Below, piece after piece: positions 6,315 to 7,814 of a stretch of 7,814 nt of DNA. The notes below the pieces were generated by a model that was given only the letters and a program-made list of their open reading frames with translations, had not been told where the DNA came from and did no database searches. The stretch comes from Parvularcula sp964342585 (GTDB lineage: Bacteria; Pseudomonadota; Alphaproteobacteria; Caulobacterales; Parvularculaceae). Both the position numbers and the translations under genes were made by a program. Location of the stretch: the NCBI GenBank assembly GCA_964342585.1, contig CAYFHK010000125.1, positions 1 to 7,814 on the forward strand, given 5' to 3'. The stretch's first letter is position 1; the number at the start of each line of letters is the position of its first letter.

Positions 6315-7118
6315 ATGCTCAGCGACGAGAAGCAAGAGCTACGCGATAAAAGACCGCGTGCGGCCATGATTGCGATTGGCGATGAGCTTCTGAGTGGTCG
6401 GACTCGCGATGCAAATATTCATACGCTCGCCAAATGGCTGACGGTGCGCGGTGTCGACTTGGTCGAGGTGCGCATCGTGCCAGATATCGAAGACGCAATA
6501 GTCAGTGCAGTGAATGCCCTTCGGTGCGCAAGTGACTTTGTTGTGACGTCGGGCGGCATTGGTCCGACTCACGATGATATCACCGCGGACGCCATCGGGA
6601 CGGCTTTTGATGTCGAGGTTTCAGAGCGGGAAGACGCTCTCGAAGTCCTCAAGGATTGGTACGCAGCAAAAGGCGAGGAGGTCAACGATCGTCGTCGCCG
6701 AATGGCGCGGGTCCCAACAGGCGCGCGGCTGATCGCCAACAGCGTTTCAGGGGCACCGGGCTTTGTGTTGGAAAACGTCTATGTGTTGGCTGGGGTCCCC
6801 GCGATCTTCAACGCGATGCTGGAAGCGATCGATGAGGAATTTCCGCGGGGTGCGCTTTATATTGTCTATACGGTGACGGCAAAAGGGCATGAGAGCCTGA
6901 TGGCTGAAGGTCTCATCGATATTGAGAACAAGTTCAGTGGTGTGAAGATCGGAAGTTACCCTGGAAAAAGCGGTGTTTCAGGTCAACTGGCGATCGTCTG
7001 CCAATCGCTCAATGCGGATGATGCCGCCGCCGCTGCGGAGGCGGTTGCCGCGCTTTTTCGTGAACGAGGCGCCGAGCCGAAGGTCGAGAAAGGATTCGCT
7101 GATGACCGAGAGGCGTGA
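6315..7118 (+). CDS. CinA N-terminal-like / MoaB-Mog fold protein (competence/damage-inducible protein A family)
   Basis: A 267-residue protein of the molybdopterin-binding MoaB/Mog fold, COG1058 type. Motifs in order are IGDELLSGRTRDAN (21-34), TSGGIGPTHDDITADAI (78-94), and SGAPGFVLENVYVLAGVPAIFNAML (145-169). Full-length CinA (about 410 residues) adds a PncC-type nicotinamide-nucleotide amidase domain at the C terminus; it is absent here, so this is the short stand-alone version common in alphaproteobacteria. The COG1058 domain has been linked to ADP-ribose pyrophosphatase activity in full-length proteins, but the role of the short form is not settled. The start at 6315 is supported by AAGGAG 5 nt upstream. 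The gene is divergent from sfsA. Its last 17 nt overlap the following membrane-protein gene, suggesting a two-gene unit. Despite the family name, I see no LexA box before it. Confidence 0.92.
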   Translation: MLSDEKQELRDKRPRAAMIAIGDELLSGRTRDANIHTLAKWLTVRGVDLVEVRIVPDIEDAIVSAVNALRCASDFVVTSGGIGPTHDDITADAIGTAFDVEVSEREDALEVLKDWYAAKGEEVNDRRRRMARVPTGARLIANSVSGAPGFVLENVYVLAGVPAIFNAMLEAIDEEFPRGALYIVYTVTAKGHESLMAEGLIDIENKFSGVKIGSYPGKSGVSGQLAIVCQSLNADDAAAAAEAVAALFRERGAEPKVEKGFADDREA

Positions 7119-7626
7119 CATTCCCTCATCTGCCGCAGGTAATGCCGCGAAGACGGGCGATCGAGAACGCGAGCTGACCCTGCTTGGCTATGCGGGACTC
7201 ATCCCATTTGTCCTTGGTGCTGCAACGGTTCTTGCTTGCCGTTTCGCTGGCGAGAACGCGCTTGCGGAAACGGCTGCGCAAATCGTTATTGCTTATGGCG
7301 GCATCATCGCCGCTTACATGGCGGGTATGGGCGCCGGCGCGGCGATTGCCCCGGGGGCGCCACTGTCCCGCGAGCCGCTCTTGTTGACCATGCTCGCAGC
7401 ATTGGCGGCTTGGGTGGGCCTAAGCGGCATGGGATCGTCCCCTGCCTTCTGGCGGCCCTTAGTACTCGCGATTGTGTTTTGCGCATTGCTTCGGCGCGAT
7501 CTTGGGGCGACGGGGCGGGGCGAATTTCCGGTTTGGTATGGTCCCTTACGCTGGCGTCTGACCATCGGCGCGGTGTCGAGCCTGTTTATCGTCGCCATCG
7601 GATTGGTTGGGTTCCCGCGCGCGTAA
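7102..7626 (+). CDS. DUF3429-like small integral membrane protein
   Basis: A 174-residue protein whose first 24 residues are polar, followed by LGYAGLIPFVLGA, a segment I associate with DUF3429 membrane proteins. About five hydrophobic segments are visible, at roughly residues 32-48, 60-82, 92-110, 113-127 and 148-172. The third and fourth flank a short GSSPAFW loop. Function is unknown for the family. The start at 7102 is chosen because AAGGA lies 7 nt upstream and because longer readings in this frame lie inside the cinA-like gene. The 17-nt overlap with that gene points to coupled translation. The domain call is from family memory and is less certain than the membrane topology. Confidence 0.75.
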   Translation: MTERRDIPSSAAGNAAKTGDRERELTLLGYAGLIPFVLGAATVLACRFAGENALAETAAQIVIAYGGIIAAYMAGMGAGAAIAPGAPLSREPLLLTMLAALAAWVGLSGMGSSPAFWRPLVLAIVFCALLRRDLGATGRGEFPVWYGPLRWRLTIGAVSSLFIVAIGLVGFPRA

Positions 7627-7638
7627 CGACTTGCAGCG

Positions 7639-7655
7639 AAGGCGCACATCGCCTT
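7639..7655 (+). terminator. Weak hairpin after the membrane-protein gene
   Basis: AAGGCG-CACAT-CGCCTT forms a 6-bp stem with a 5-nt loop, 12 nt after the stop at 7626. No T-run follows (the next bases are AAGCGACC), so it is at best a weak or Rho-assisted terminator, or an RNA-end stabiliser. It lies between the protein-coding unit and the tRNA gene. Confidence 0.3.
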
Positions 7656-7678
7656 AAGCGACCGGCCTTGGTCTCACC

Positions 7679-7764
7679 GCGGGCGTGGTGGAATCGGTAG
7701 ACACACAAGACTTAAAATCTTGAGGCCTTTGGCCGTGCGGGTTCGAGTCCCGCCGCCCGCACCA
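7679..7764 (+). tRNA. tRNA-Leu (anticodon UAA)
   Basis: An 86-nt class II tRNA with all arms visible. The acceptor stem GCGGGCG (7679-7685) pairs with CGCCCGC (7754-7760), followed by discriminator A and an encoded CCA at 7762-7764. The anticodon stem CAAGA/TCTTG flanks the loop CTTAAAA at 7711-7717, giving anticodon TAA at 7713-7715, which reads UUA and UUG leucine codons. A long variable arm GGCC-TTT-GGCC (7724-7734) is typical of tRNA-Leu. The T arm GCGGG-TTCGAGT-CCCGC (7737-7753) is perfect. No clear dedicated promoter is visible in the 52 nt upstream. Confidence 0.98.
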
Positions 7765-7771
7765 TTTCTTT

Positions 7772-7801
7772 GGCGCTACCGCCTTCGGCGACTTGAGCGC
7801 C
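7772..7801 (+). terminator. Possible stem-loop after tRNA-Leu
   Basis: GGCGCT (7772-7777) can pair with AGCGCC (7796-7801), enclosing a smaller CGCC-TTC-GGCG hairpin (7780-7790). The structure lies 7 nt past the CCA end but is followed by GGTGCGG rather than a T-run, so a classical Rho-independent terminator is doubtful. The window ends 13 nt later. Confidence 0.25.
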
Positions 7802-7814
7802 GGTGCGGTTCGAG

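Noticed and set aside
5579..6349. Long plus-strand open frame (256 codons) opposite sfsA
   Set aside because: It is antisense to a clear SfsA with all family motifs, its translation resembles nothing, and it is low in complexity; a shadow of GC-rich coding DNA.
1..7814. CRISPR array, insertion sequence, toxin-antitoxin or phage genes
   Set aside because: No regularly spaced repeats, transposase motifs, terminal inverted repeats or phage-type proteins were seen on either strand.

Overview
The window looks like chromosomal DNA from an alphaproteobacterium. It is moderately GC-rich and carries an imuA-imuB-dnaE2 cassette whose LexA operators have the alphaproteobacterial form, a direct repeat GTTC-N7-GTTC (GAAC-N7-GAAC on the coding strand). 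The short ImuA with an 'HRVIEVCG' segment and the 'MSKRVLSIWFPRLAADRA' opening of ImuB recall Rhodobacterales and related groups. That finer placement is inference from memory of the families, not a search result.

Layout. At positions 1-99, on the minus strand, is the N-terminal piece of a small hydrophobic membrane protein that runs off the left edge. From 174 to 5438, also minus strand and transcribed right to left, is the SOS mutagenesis cassette imuA (5438-4812), imuB (4894-3410) and dnaE2 (3413-174). Each gene overlaps the next: 83 nt between imuA and imuB, and a 4-nt ATGA between imuB and dnaE2. Upstream of imuA is sfsA (6241-5528, minus strand). Divergent from sfsA is a plus-strand pair with overlapping ends: a CinA/MoaB-like protein (6315-7118) and a DUF3429-like membrane protein (7102-7626). 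A tRNA-Leu(UAA) gene with encoded CCA lies at 7679-7764, and the window ends 50 nt later.

How the genes work together. ImuA, ImuB and DnaE2 form the damage-induced translesion 'mutasome'. DnaE2 is the error-prone C-family polymerase. ImuB is a catalytically dead Y-family relative that acts as an adaptor. ImuA is an accessory protein. A LexA operator precedes imuA (5478-5492). A second perfect operator (4930-4944) lies inside the 3' end of the imuA coding sequence, directly after a TATAAA -10 element and 35 nt before the imuB start. This suggests a second, internal SOS promoter driving imuB-dnaE2 separately from imuA, and it is the most interesting observation in the window. The rest is ordinary housekeeping and conserved-hypothetical content. 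I see no CRISPR array, insertion sequence, toxin-antitoxin pair or phage gene, and no stretch over 300 bases without a gene.
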